The notes beneath the pieces are model-generated. The model saw nothing but the letters and a program-made list of their open reading frames with translations. It was not told the DNA's origin and searched no databases. Below are positions 33,583 through 45,480 of a stretch of 64,000 nt of DNA, in pieces. The translations under genes were made by a program, and so were the position numbers. Each line of letters starts with the position of its first letter. Within the stretch, counting starts at the first letter, position 1. Location: NCBI GenBank assembly GCA_963682025.1, contig OY821519.1:72430525-72494524 (forward strand), read 5' to 3'. This stretch comes from Cordilura impudica (taxonomy: Eukaryota > Arthropoda > Insecta > Diptera > Scathophagidae).

Positions 33583-34176
33583 GTAAGTTGCATGATGAAC
33601 AAAACAAATTTTTTTAAATAAATTCCTGCAATTTTAATTCCCTGTATAAATACAAAGCAATAAACAAAACATTATTTGTTATAAAACACTTTTCAAATAA
33701 ATTTTAATAAAATTGAATTTCGTAGAGTTTCTATATTTTAAGTAGACAAAATATGTTTTTTACATAACTCATTTACATATTTTTTTTATGAAATTCCTTT
33801 TAAATGTTACTTTTAAAAAATCTTATTCCATTAATGTTATAAATTTGTTTCAAATATTTTATAATTACTTGTTACGAATGCTTTGAATGCTACATTTTAC
33901 ATAAAATAAAATTCTATCATATAAATTACTGAAAAATCAAAAAAAAAAAAAAAAACATATTTAAATTAAAAAAAAAATCATGTTACAACATTAAGCGTTT
34001 GTTCTTCATGCCTTAACCATTATTAGCTCTATCTCTTCATCATCCTTCGCCTACGTCATCGTCATCACTTAAACAGAAAGGCCAATATTAACATATTTAA
34101 CACTATTTTATTTTATTTGATTTTTTTATATATATATGTTTTGTTTTTATTTTCTCATTATTTTATTTGAATTTAG

Positions 34177-34306
34177 CGATGATACTGATAATAGTAAAAC
34201 TTCCACCGAAGATATAGATATATCTCCACGTAATTCCTTAACTGAGCATAATGCCTTAACTGAACGTAATACTTCAACTGAACTATCCAAACAGCACAGT
34301 TCTTAA
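34177..34306 (+). CDS. Glut1: candidate alternative last coding exon of Glut1
   Basis: Acceptor tgaatttag. In the frame set by exon 7, directly or through the microexon, it reads (S or G)DDTDNSKTSTEDIDISPRNS, then a threefold imperfect repeat of L/S-T-E-x-N/L, and ends KQHSS before TAA at 34304, with TAG next. The tail is hydrophilic and rich in Ser, Thr, Asp and Glu, as expected for a cytoplasmic transporter tail, and it could carry phosphorylation sites. A polyadenylation signal lies about 110 bp downstream. It sits beyond the 4.4 kb microsatellite and well before exon 8, so use of this exon and of exons 8-9 should be mutually exclusive. Confidence 0.65.
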
Positions 34307-34415
34307 TAGTTTTAATGATTTGTGTATTTTTATTTCTACATATTATTTAATTTTATGTTTAATGTTTGTAATTTAATGCTTTTCAATTTTTATAATTTTT
34401 GTAAAATTTTTTTAA

Positions 34416-34421
34416 AATAAA
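34416..34421 (+). promoter_or_regulatory. AATAAA polyadenylation signal for the short-tail isoform
   Basis: A perfect AATAAA lies 110 bp after the TAA of the alternative last exon, followed within about 60 bp by T-rich DNA. In DNA this AT-rich the hexamer is common by chance, so position is the main support. Confidence 0.4.
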
Positions 34422-35581
34422 ATTTAAACTCTTAAAACTTCCAAGGATTTTATAAAAGATATTAAATTTATTTTTCTGTTTTCTTTTATTTTATATATTT
34501 TTTTGTTTTTACTAAGTAACCAGATCTTAACTCAGACACAAAATATGTTTTTTTTTTTTAATAATTCATTTAATTTCGTCAGAAACATTTGTTGCAAAAA
34601 GTTTATAACAATTAGGTTTTTTTGAGATAATAGAAAAAAAAAAAAATAAAAAAAAATTTGTTTTCTGATATTTATAAAAATGATCTATGTCCCGTACATA
34701 TATATTCTCTATAATGAAGGACTTATATTCAATAGCAGTATCTAGAAAAAACCTTATAATCTAGGAGAGCAAAGAACGCCATCATAAAAGTTTTATTCCT
34801 CCAATCTTCATAATATAAAATAAAGTTTTACTCTGCAGAAAAAAAATATTAGCCATAAAATATCTTAACATATTTTTGCCCTCATCACTGACTCACTGAC
34901 TCTGAAATGCTGTAAACGCATTTTGAATTCGTTGATTCGTTAACGCTAGCTAGCATCCCATAAATTGTTTATAAACTCGGTAAAATAACAAAACATCATA
35001 TAGCGGGTCGTCTTATAACTAACTAGTTGTTTTTGTTTAAAAAAAGTTGTAAACGTTAAATCTTTTACATTTCTGAATATATTGACCAAAGCTACAGATG
35101 TTCAAGGGAGTGTAATGTTCAAATAAAATATTTACGATTAGTAGTAGAACTGTCTTAATATAGATTTAAACTCGTTGATTATTTGGCCCCAGCGTAGCAT
35201 AAATGGTTTATGATCTCGATAAAGGAATACTAGTACATTCTATCCGGCATCATGGTCGCCTTACAACTAACTATTTGTAAATATCTTGCAAATACTTCAT
35301 ATATAGAGTTTAAAATTTTGTTATTCGATTTCAAAAAAATTTAAATATTGTTAACCGCGGTTTTCTTGAAATTTTGATCTGAAAAAGTCGGGCTAGAGTA
35401 AATTTTTTCTGTCAAAATTAGTACCATTGATGGCGGCTATGAAGCTGAAGAGCTTATATTATAATATTTAAAAAAATATTTTCTTCAAATATATTGATCC
35501 ATGATCGCGAAAATAGCTTAAGTGAAAAAATAAAAAGTTTTTTTAATTATCTTTGCTTTATCTTAGTATTTAAACACAATA
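34422..35581. other. intron DNA, no gene seen
   Basis: AT-rich stretch with blocks such as gttataaactcggtaaaa recurring in degenerate form about 240 bp apart (34965 and 35205), suggesting an old duplication. No coding signal. Confidence 0.4.
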
Positions 35582-35849
35582 ATGCCTGGTTTTCATTATA
35601 TCATTTTTAATGTCAGTTGTTGTCAGTTATTGTTAGTTGTATGAAAACGGGTTGTAATGTCTTGTCATTTGCAACCCCTGGCAACATTTGACTTCTAAAA
35701 TAAAATTTTCAACATGTTGGTAATTTGTTTTTGTTTGACAGCCGGATTTTTTGTTAGTTAGTTTTGTTAGTAATTAATAGAAGATTACTAGATGTCCGTT
35801 GAGGAAATTATTTGTTGTCAGTATATATGACATAGTGAAAATCAGGCAT
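35582..35849. repeat. MITE with ATGCCTGGTTTTCA termini (268 bp)
   Basis: Left end ATGCCTGGTTTTCATTA and right end TAGTGAAAATCAGGCAT are inverted repeats. The internal sequence has gtcagttgttgtcagttatt-type direct repeats. A related left half lies at 10276. No ORF. Confidence 0.7.
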
Positions 35850-37097
35850 AAGAAAAGGCACTTAAGCTGAGATAGCTTTAGCTGTAAATTTTAAACGGTA
35901 CTTTTACTGATCTTAAATTATCGATTTCATCAAAAATCTGAAATCGCATATCTGACACTTAAGCTATTTTCACAGTCATGGCTCCACACATACATATATG
36001 CATAGATGTTCGTTTCTTTTCAAATACCCGATATAAGTGATGTACAATCGTGTGATTTATTGAACAACTTCCTCTATTTTAATATATTTGGATTGCCAAA
36101 GTCTAATATTAAACAAATTATAAAAAAAAATCCGATGAATACTTTTAAATAATTTAATTTAATTCAAAGGTCTTTCAAACGGTAATCATATAGATAGATA
36201 TATGTACTAGTTAGTTGTAATGCGCCTAAGACTTCCACTGAAAAATGGAAAACACTTAAATTTAAAATGGCTGAAATATTTATTAAAAACAAATTTATTT
36301 TGATATATCTTTTGATACTATGAACATAAAATTATTCACCTAATTTTACGTATTTTGATCTGGCATCCCTAAACATAATTCGGATGGTGATCTAGTGATC
36401 CAAAAAGCGGGGAGGAAGGGGCAAATATCAACCATTTTTCAATAAGACCCTTAGTTTTTGATTTTATTTAAATCCCCAAGCAAATACGTGGAAGTGAAAG
36501 TGATTATTTATCATGCATATAAGCATAGCATTACATATTCATTGAATCAGTGAATCAGTGATGAGCGTAACTTTATATTAAGATATTACGATGGAGTGAC
36601 GCAGTGTCGTAAGTGTGGTTCTATTCAAATGAATGTCAAAATATTATTAGTGAAATTTTAGGCCGATCAGATTTCATCTTCAGGAACTACGCAGCTACTG
36701 AAAATTTTGAAAAAAAAAACTGTAAGCGGAAAAAATTTACAAAATTTTAAATTTCACAAAACCAACTATATTTTTAATTAGATATCGCTAATCGCATTTC
36801 ACATTAGAAAGAAAATGTTCCCTAAACATTACATAATATAAAGTTTGTATAATCGCACATTTTAATAAAGAAAATTGCTAATGAGACATAAATTGATAAT
36901 TGATCGAAGCCGCACAAAAACTATAAAATCCAAATATATAAAAACAAATTAAATAAAATAAATCTACCGAAAATCCAAATAAAAGAATTATTCAAATTAA
37001 ATGTTTCTTAGATGTCTGCGATCAGCCCTAAATTTCACATAGAAATAGCAATTTTACATCTATTTGCAACGCCATGTCGCTCCCTCCTTATGTGTAT
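35850..37097. other. intron DNA, no gene seen
   Basis: Mixed AT-rich sequence. No transposon motif, tandem array or plausible exon was found. Confidence 0.45.
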
Positions 37098-37250
37098 TAG
37101 GGCGTTCCACCAAAAACATATTATTTTTATTATTGCAACTCTTAAACCGGAATATGAATTTTTATGGCCCAAAAGATTTTTGAGGATTTTTCATAATTTT
37201 TAAAGATTGGTACGAAGTGCCTGAAATCAATTTTATCTAAGAACAAGTTA

Positions 37251-39892
37251 GAAAATTATAGTCCATCTAGACCGACTTGCGATACCCTATACCATACGTT
37301 TAGAGGGCTGGTCTTAGGTCCAACTAATTGGAAAAGTTCATATCGGATGCTAAATTTACTGTATTTGGTAAAGCCACTTATTGCAAAAACATATACAAAC
37401 TAAATTTGAGAAAAATATGTGCAACATTTTTTTTAGTTTTAAGCAGAGTTCAGAAAAAAACACACACTGAATAAAAAACTCGTACATATACATATGTAAA
37501 CAATCATAACGTAGACCAACACACACATATTTTTATTTTCATATCAATTATGTTTGTTTTTAAATTTTCTTCGGTGCCCAACACAATCATGACTGTGTTC
37601 GTTTTAATATTTCGTTATTTACACGAACATTTTTCTATCACGTATTTTTTGTTTCGATCACACATAAACCACACAGATTCGAGTCTTGGTTTTTTTGAAG
37701 TTCGTGTTCTGGTACGTGTACTGAGAAAAAACAGAACATGTACAATAAACAGGTTCGAGTTCAGTTATATTTTAAGTCGTGTTCTGTCTCGTGTACTAAG
37801 AAAAAACAGAACATGTATAATAAACAGGTTCGAGTTCAGTTATATTTTAAGTCTTGTTCTGGCTCGTGTACTAAGAAAAAATAGAACATGTACAATAAAC
37901 AGGTTCGAGTTCAGTTATATTTTATTTAAATTCGTGTTCTGGCTCGTGTACTGCGAAAAATTGAAACATCAATTCGCGATCTGATACACCCCGATAAAAA
38001 CGACGACAATTGTTTCAACCAAATTTATTAAAATTTTATTAACTATTTTTTATGACTTACTTTACAAATTGTTTACAATTGTCAAATATTTTAAAATTAT
38101 TTACAATTGTTTTTATTGACTGGTTTTTATTTTAATAAAATATGGTAATAGAATACTTAAGACACAAAAACTATTTAGCATCATAAAAGTTACATTTGTT
38201 GGTTGTTAGGTTTTTTTACATTACCCACCCCTATTTTCGCAACCAATTAGTGTCATAGATGAAAAACCCAGGATCTTTTGCAATCAATTTTTTTTTTTTT
38301 TTTTTTGGTAACAAATAACTTTAGACACAAACAAATTTTGCATCATAAAAAACACAATCACCCACCCTTAATTTGCGAACCAATTAGTGTCAATGCACAA
38401 TCCTTTTCTCAATGATTTTTTGGGATGTTTTGCGTAAATACATAATGAGTGTCAATAAAAAAACCCAAAAAAATATTTTCATATTTTATTGTCCCTTTTT
38501 TATGACTTACGTTACAATTGCTTGCAAGTGTTACAATTTCACGCAATTTATTTTGCAATAAATAGCGAGTGCGTGCGTCATTTATTCATTAAAAGTGGTT
38601 CAGTTTTCATTAGATCGTGATCTATAAGTGTACTGTGTTATTGTATAAATTGCAAATATTTTGTGAAAATTAAAAAAATTTGAAAGCAATAACAGAAATA
38701 AGTTTTGCTATAAAAAATACGCAACTTTTAATAGCGAAACGAAAAAATTTACCTGCAAGAAAGATTTAAGTGCAGTGTGCAGTTTATGTGTCTTAAGTAT
38801 TTTATTACCATCTTTTATTAAAATAAAAACCAGTCAATAAAAACAATTGTAAATAATTTCAACGTAAATCACAAAAAATGGCCAATAAAATTTTAAAATA
38901 TTTGACAATTGTAAACAATTTGCAACGTAAGTCATAAAAAAGGGTCAATAAAATTTTAATAAATTTGGTTGAAACAATTGTCGTCGTTTTTATCGGGGTG
39001 TATCACATCGCGAATTGATGTTTCAATTTTTCGCAGTTCACGAGCCAGAACACGAATCTAAAATATAACTGAACTCGAACCTGTTTATTGTACATCTTCT
39101 ATTTTTTCTTAGTACACGAGCCAGAACACGACTTAAAATATAACTGAACTCGAACCTGTTTGTTATACATGTTCTGTTTTTTCTCAGTACATGTACCAGA
39201 ACACGAACTTAAAATAAAGCAACACTCGAATCTGTGTGGTTTATGTGTGTTCGAAACAAAAAATACGTGATAGAAAAATGATTGTGTTGGGCACCGTAGA
39301 AAATTTAGAAACGCACATAATTGATATGAAAATAAAGATATGTGTTGGCTGCTTTTGAACAGAATATTGTGTGTTACATGTGTGTATTTTCTGAACCTTG
39401 ACCTTAAGTGAAGATCGGGAGGCAGCTTTATATAGGGCCTATGACTAAGAATTGTCCTATAGGCATTATTTTTGGACTACTCATTAATGGATGTAATATA
39501 CACACACTGACCCAAATTGACCGAGATCTGTATGATAATTTGGATCTTATGGCAATCTAAGCCGATCTTTTAGGGTTTATATGTATGGGGACAAGGTCTG
39601 AACATACAGCGATTTTTACCAATTTCTATGGGCAATGAAAGCTCATGTACTAGATTTAAATAAAATATATTCGTATATACGGCTTGCAGTTTGAATTCAA
39701 AGTTTACATGGCGGACAGAGAGACGGACGGACACACGAAAGGAAGGACGGACTTCGCTAATGGACTCGGAAAGTGATTCAGAGTCGATCGGTATAATAAA
39801 AGATGGGTCTAGGTCAAATATTTTTGCTAGTTACAAACATCAGCACAAAGGCATTAATTATACCCCCGACCACATAGTGGTATAGGCTAAAT
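37251..39892 (+). repeat. dispersed repeat copy E, split by FB2
   Basis: The left piece is 37251-37443 (ctagaccgac...gatgctaaattt...) and the right piece 39401-39892 (cttaagtgaagatcggga...(GGAC)n-like...accacatagtggtata). The two pieces are contiguous in other copies, so FB2 inserted here. Confidence 0.8.
37444..39400. mobile_element. hAT-like fold-back element FB2 (1.96 kb)
   Basis: Begins CAGAGTTCAGAAAA and ends TTTTCTGAACCTTG, the same termini as FB1 and FB3. The arms (37444-about 38170 and about 38785-39400) are self-complementary almost to the centre: ggttgaaacaattgtcgtcg and tatcggggtgtatca are inverted, and ataagac/gtcttaagtatt mark the inner limits. The left arm has three 75-bp tandem repeats (acatg at 37736, 37811, 37886). 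Flanking 8-mers GTTTTAAG / ACCTTAAG share TTAAG. The three 75-bp repeats keep a 144-codon frame open (repeated VLRKNRTC...NRFEFSYIL), which I do not consider a gene. Confidence 0.78.
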
Positions 39893-40172
39893 AAATATAG
39901 TTTTTTAATTTTTTTTCTCGTGCTTTCTTTTCACAAAATCAGATAAGTCACTTCAGAAGAAATGAAATTATTAGTAGGCTGGTACTATACAGAAGTGAAA
40001 AAAAAGGCCCAAAGAAAAATAAATAAAAAATGCGTATTGCATTTCAGCGACTCTGTCCTGGTCTCCAAAAAATCTGAAAAAATTCTCAAAAATCTTCTGG
40101 GCCATAAGAATTCAAATTTCGTTTTAAAAGTTGAGGAAATACAATAAAAACGGTTTTGGTGAAACCCCCTAA

Positions 40173-41394
40173 TATACATACATATATTTTTTTTTAATGA
40201 AACAAAATTAAAAATCCATAATTTGCCAACCATGATGACTGATCACCTCTAATACATAAAGATCCTGTCTAATAAATGAGTTGGTTTTTGTTGGAAGGTC
40301 AAAAGCCCATGCATTAAAGCCCGATTGACCGGTGGAACACCCAGTTAACCGTAATTTTAATTTATACAAAATTTTGTTGCTTTTTTCTCTCACAAGGGAA
40401 ATTAGTTTTCTGTTCTTCGAGGATTCATAGAAAATATTTTTTTTTCTTATTTTATTCAGTATTCAGTTGAATTGAATGTGTGAAATGTTTTCTGGTATAA
40501 AATTTGAAAACAAATCCTAAAAATGAAATCAAGCGAAATTCTCGTCTAATTTCTAGTTTTAGGAAACATTAAATTACCTGCTATTTTCGATTATTCGAAA
40601 TGCTCTCATTCCCAATCATTCCAGCTAACAGGGCTTTTCCTGTAGATAACTCGTTGTCAAATATCCCATAGAGGGCGGTATAAAACAATAAAATTTAAAA
40701 AACATGAAATTTTAAATGACCTTAAAGTGATTTTTAAAATATCTCCACATTTTAATTATAATATCTTAGGAAATTTGAGAATTATCTGGTATCGTTTAGA
40801 GTCCATAGAATTTGCAAGGGCGAAATCGTCAATGCGTCATATAGAACCCAAACTCCAGAAAAATCGTCAAGCCTTTTTTTTAAGAAATAATAAACAAATA
40901 TCGGCCCACTCATAACATTTTTAAAGGCTGTCAGTTTCAGTTTAGGTGCAGCAATAAAATTACTTGGTTATCACAGTGAAATGTCTATCAAATACTAATG
41001 AATTTTTGTTATTCTGTTATATCCACAAAATTCTTTGTTTTCCAGCGAATTCACTTGTCACAATAATCTAATTTTATCTAGGATCCCCAGTTCACGTTTT
41101 AGATTTCAATCTCTACTTATAGAATAGAACTAAAAAAAAAATACCTCTTGCAAGATGAAATCGTCGACAATAATGTAATTTTAAATTGTTTACATATCAC
41201 AGAGGCTGTACATCACTCATCCTCCTCTATGTTCTTTTAGGTATAATTTTTGTTTCTTTCAACAACAACTTTTTCAACACAATTTCTTAAATGTTTCTGC
41301 AATTAAGTACTTAGAATTATTAATTTTTTATATAAAAACAAAAAAAAAATGCCTATACAATTTAAAACATAATCGTAGAGTGTGCGAATTTCAG
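40173..41394. other. intron DNA left of exon 8, no gene seen
   Basis: Less AT-extreme than its surroundings at 40200-40400, where the minus strand has a 61-codon frame I do not recognise. Otherwise nothing but the polypyrimidine tract of exon 8. Confidence 0.4.
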
Positions 41395-41498
41395 GAGTAT
41401 GGTAAACTGCACAAATAGTTCGGAGCCACAAAGTATGAATTCGGGCCTCGAACGTGCCGCTCTTATGGTATCTGAGGAGAAAACCCAACATGATTCAC
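41395..41498 (+). CDS. Glut1: Glut1 exon 8 (cytoplasmic tail)
   Basis: Acceptor gaatttcag, donor gtaaga. With the AG from exon 7 it reads R-S-M-V-N-C-T-N-S-S-E-P-Q-S-M-N-S-G, then ERAALMVSEEKTQHDS. This closely matches the long-isoform C-terminal tail of Drosophila Glut1 as I remember it. The exon is isolated by 12.9 kb of intron on the left and 12.6 kb on the right. It is hydrophilic with many Ser residues, consistent with a cytoplasmic regulatory tail. Confidence 0.92.
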
Positions 41499-42485
41499 GT
41501 AAGATTATTTTTTTTTTAAATTCAATTTTTAACATAATAACTTTGTTTTTGTGTAGTTCACAATTTGTGTTTATAATTTTTAATACAAAAACTAAAACAA
41601 AAACCAAAAAACAACAAAATACTTGCTAACCCCAAATTACAACCGATATATATCTGTAACACTGGTTTTATGTTTGTTTGTTTATTTATTTCCTTTAGTT
41701 TAACCAAAAGATAATATTTATTTATACAAAAAAAAAATTAATTAATAACAATTTAAAAACAAAATCAACACTAACATATCAATGTCATTCATAATTCTTT
41801 CAACAAAAATTTTATCAAATTCATTCACGTTTTTTCTTTTTATTAATTATTGTTGTTTCTTAAATATATTTAACAGATTTACAAGGAATTTTAATGTTTA
41901 AAATCGTATGAGGTATCAACGTGCATGTTATACTCTATTGGATAGGCTTTACAAGTACCATTCATATGATATCCACTTTGTATATGGTCTCTTTGGATCA
42001 AATGTAAAAAATCTGCTAGACATAAAAAGCAATGAAAATACTTCGTGTTCTAAAACAAATTCAAGTTTCATCGCAGATACTGGACTAACTCATTTTTTGA
42101 CAGCCTCTATTTTGTGCAGTGTTGTTTTTCTCGACAAATTATCTTAAGCAATGTTTTTCTAAATATTCCACGCTAAATGTTTTGGGAACATTCCAACCCC
42201 CAAAAATACGATTTTGAGGGCGTTTTGGGTCAAAATATCGAAAATCAATCACAGAAATTTTGCCAAAAAAATTTTAAAACGAAGACGACACTGAATATTT
42301 TCCACATCAAATAATCACGTAAATTTTAGCCTGGAATCAATATTTCTCTTCTTTAAATTCCATAATAACCTGGACCACCACAAAAATAAAACAAAAAATA
42401 AATGGTTTATAATGTTCTTAACAATCTAACCAATAAAAACAAAGTTTTTATTAAAACTCTTTCTCCTTATATATATATGAGTTTT
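41499..42485. other. intron DNA right of exon 8, no gene seen
   Basis: AT-rich intron. A 79-codon frame at 41908-42147 has no recognisable domain and no splice or initiation support. Confidence 0.45.
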
Positions 42486-42489
42486 GAAT

Positions 42490-42945
42490 CTCTCCGTGAC
42501 TGTGCGTGACTTTGCATGACTATTTTCAAATTAATCTAGTCACAACAAGTCTGTGGACCAAGTTTCTGATTGATTGGATGAGGTTAAATGGGGTTTAAAT
42601 CACTCCGTGACTGGGCGTAACTATGCGTGACTATCTTTAAATTAATATTTGGTGACAACAAGTCTGTGGACCAAGTTTCAGATTGATTGTATGAGGTGAA
42701 ATGGGGTTTATATCACTCCGTGGCTGGGCGTGACTATGCGTGTTGACTATCTTAAACTTATCTGTGGCCATAACAAGTCTATGGACAATGTTGCAGATCG
42801 ATCGGATGAGGGGAAGTGAGGTTTTAATCTCTCCGTGACTGTGCGTGACTACTGCAAAATCTATAGTCACAACAAGAGTATGAGCCCAGTTTCAGATCAA
42901 TTGAATGAGAGGGAATGGGATCGCCCCAAGGCAGACAGACAGACA
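42490..42945. repeat. about 112-bp tandem repeat, four copies
   Basis: The marker ctccgtg(a/g) occurs at 42492, 42603, 42716 and 42831, spacings of 111, 113 and 115 bp. Each unit carries gtgactatgcgtgacta, acaacaagtctgtggacc and ttcagattgattggatgagg. The last unit runs into a (CAGA)n run at about 42935. Confidence 0.85.
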
Positions 42946-42993
42946 GAGAGAATGAGTTAAAAGAATGAGTTTAAAAAGAGACGAGGAAATATA

Positions 42994-44663
42994 CTGTGAG
43001 CGTCAAAATAAAGTAAACAACAATTTTTAATCTTTAAATTGTCTTATAACAAAATTATTATTGACTTACGATAAAAAGTAATATTGCAGAGTTTAGTACT
43101 ACACCATTTAGAGATTGACTACCATAAAACATGAAATCAAATCAATTGGTAATATTGCACAAATCTCTCGAAAGTGAAAATGCATCAGATTTTACGCGTC
43201 AAAAAAAAGTTAACAGTGGTAACACTTATTTACGCTTTTTTATAGTTCGGGGAAGAACCTAAACTTTTTGGGATAAATGTGTACTGATCACGTGTTCTAC
43301 TTTACTAAAAATCATTTGATTTGTACTAATCAATAATGGCTAAAAAGATGTAAAAGCAAATATTCTCACTATGGGAAAGCAACTATCGGTTTATACTCCG
43401 AAAATATTTTAGATTAAAAAGAAAAATGTAAATCTTTGCGTGAAATTGGCGAAATTATGGGTAGGAACCACTGCACAAAAAAAAAGTAGTTGATGAATGC
43501 GCCAAACACCATCAGGTTGAAGATTTAACGAGATCTGGACGCCCAAAGCAGCCTAGTGGTACTGAAGTTAGAGCTGTAGTAAGAGAAGTGAAGACATATT
43601 CAGCCTAAAATGCGGTTAAATTATCAGAACACATAACGCAGATATCAGCCAAACCAGTAAGGTCCAGTACAGTAAGGAGATCGCTTCACAAAAATGGTCT
43701 ACATGGAAGGATACCATGCAAGAAACCATACATATCCAAGGCCAATCAGAGCAAGCTAATGAATTTCGATAAAAAGTAGAAAAATTAGGTTCTATCTTTG
43801 TTGGAAAACATATTATATGCAGATAAGAGGAAATTCGAAATTTTCGGCACGAAAAAGCCTCCAAAAATATGGCGTGCTAAGAATGAAACATGCAAAGACA
43901 AGTGTGTTACCAAAACTGTTGTACACAGTGGGGTTCAGTTATGTTTTGGGGCTATATGGCGGGAACAGGTGTTGGTTATTATGTTTTTATTTACTCCACT
44001 ATGACCCAAATAGATTACTTAGCCATTTTGAAGGACAATGTTGGCTCTAGCGTCGAGAAATGAGGCATGGCTGAAAATAGGATCTCCCAACAGGACAACG
44101 ATCTAAAGCTTACATCTAAAATTGTGAAAGAGTGGCTACTGTACCGGACTCCTAAGATACCTGATCAACCGTCGCAGTCACCGGACCTTTACCCAACCGA
44201 GCAGCTGTGGGAAAATCTTGACAGAAAAATCGGTCGAAGGGCTTTTTCAAGCAAGGGAAACTTAAAGATGCCTAAAAAGAAAAAATGGAGCATAATCTCC
44301 CCTGATATAACAAAAAAAATTGTCGACTTGCTGCCTAGAAGACTACATAAGGGGCTTAAGGCCAAATGAAAATAAACCAAATATTAAAAAATTTTAAAAG
44401 TTTACTTTTTGTATTGAAGTTCTGTTGCCTTTTCTTTGCTATTTACTTTTTTTTTTGACACGTAAAATTTGCTCATTTTCTAAATAAAGTGCATTTATTT
44501 CTGTTTTGTAATGCTTCTGTTTAATTTTTTTTTATTGAGTTCAGCTATAATTAAATAGTTCTTGAATTTCCTATATTTATTTTAAATTTTGTGTTAATTA
44601 CTTCATTTTAATAAAACTTTTAATATGAGGAACTAAGGTGTTTACTTTTTTTGACGCTCACAG
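42994..44663 (+). mobile_element. Tc1-like transposon, complete ends (1.67 kb)
   Basis: Inverted termini CTGTGAGCGTCAAAATAAAG and (right, inverted) CTGTGAGCGTCAAAAAAAGT are flanked by TA on both sides, the hallmark of Tc1/mariner insertion. The single transposase gene inside is inactivated. Confidence 0.9.
43336..44369 (+). pseudogene. Tc1-family transposase, inactivated
   Basis: Remnant of a DD34E transposase read through shifting frames. SLREIGEIMGRNHCT-like and LTRSGRPKQPSGTEVRAVVR (the GRPK hinge between the two HTH subdomains) come first, followed by STVRRSLHKNGLHGRIPCKK. The catalytic part follows: ILYADKRKFEIFG, VHSGVQLCFGAI / FWGYMAGTGVGYYVFI, QQDNDLKLTSKIVKEWLL and SPDLYPTEQLWENLDRKIGR. 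All three acidic positions (D, D, E) are still visible, but stops (for instance after the TYSA and FDKK segments) and frameshifts break the gene. The stop is at 44367-44369. Confidence 0.88.
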
Positions 44664-44779
44664 TATATTTATGCACAGAGGTGTGCCATCATTTATGAAT
44701 AACCTTTAAAAAAAATCAGTCGATTTCCGTATGTGTGATACTTGTATTTAACTTGGTCCTTTTTAATTCATTTGGACTA

Positions 44780-45480
44780 CTTTCTGAGTACAACATAAAT
44801 CATATGGTTGCCTCTAAGAACCACGGAAAATGTTTCCCTTTTCGAGCTTCTCGGGCGTTATAGCGACGATTCGGCACGAATATTTGCGTTGAGCTCGTCA
44901 ATAGTCTGCGGCTTGGTGGTGTATAAATTGCTTTTCTAATAACCCCACAAAAATAAGTTCGGAAGGGTCAGATCTGAAGATATTGGTGACCAGACAATGC
45001 CACTTTTAATTTGACATCACTCGTTCAGGGAATTTTTGTCGCAGAAACTGCTTCGTTTGATTTGCAGCATGGCTTTATACACCATCTTCTTAAAACACGT
45101 AACCATCTAGACCAGAGTGTGAAATGTCCTCGCCGCTTATGTAAAATTGCTTCCAAAATTCAAATTCAGTGTCAACGATTCGAGCGATTGTTTGGCCATA
45201 TTGCAAGCAAGGTGGTTCTATTGACGCCAAAATGCTAAGCGCGGTGACGATATGATTCATTCTCGGCAACAATCTCTTGTACCGCTTCAACCAGTTCATT
45301 CGAACGTCTTGGGTGTCGATGAACGATTACCCAATGTCCCGCGTTAAACAAAATTCGACCCTAAGCATTGCATAATATTGTTAGACGGTGCTCTTGGCCA
45401 CCATATTTTCGAAGATATGAACGTTGAGTTAAACCAAATGAACGACTACTTTCAATGTACAGCGTCACTATTCTGTCGCG
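44780..45480 (-). pseudogene. mariner-like DDE transposase relic (family with N-terminal RPRS/HTH region)
   Basis: Minus-strand frames give HPRRSNELVEAVQEIVAENE and HFGVNRTTLL (the HTH region). After a large internal deletion come SGLDGYVF and QTKQFLRQKFPERVMS, then SDPSELIFVGLLEKQF and AITPEKLEK. The order matches the common insect transposase type whose C-terminus reads ..LREKFGDRVIS..SPDLTPLDYFLWGY..AITPEMLEKV. It has many stops and is non-functional. No ends were defined. Confidence 0.78.

Larger units (their letters stand above)
37098..40171. mobile_element. outer TAGGG-type inverted-repeat element (3.07 kb) hosting two later insertions
   Basis: The left arm (37098-about 37205, TAGGGCGTTCCACCAAAA) and right arm (about 40060-40171, inverse of TAGGGGGTTTCACCAAAA) match as inverted repeats. 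They share tttttatggcccaaaagatt-type sequence. The flanking 8-mers are ATGTGTAT and ATATACAT, possibly a decayed 8-bp duplication (5 of 8 identical). The interior is taken up by dispersed repeat copy E, itself split by fold-back element FB2. Confidence 0.65.

Noticed and set aside
37550..37984. 144-codon frame with a 25-residue repeat
   Set aside because: Falls in the left arm of fold-back FB2; the 75-bp tandem period preserves the frame, and similar frames in FB1 and FB3 follow from nucleotide identity.
40208..40393. 61-codon minus-strand frame in slightly GC-richer DNA
   Set aside because: No domain, homologue or splice support that I can recognise; kept only as unexplained intron sequence.
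41908..42147. 79-codon frame considered as an extra Glut1 exon
   Set aside because: No similarity to transporter tails, no acceptor of the right phase, and exon 8 joins exon 9 in frame without it.
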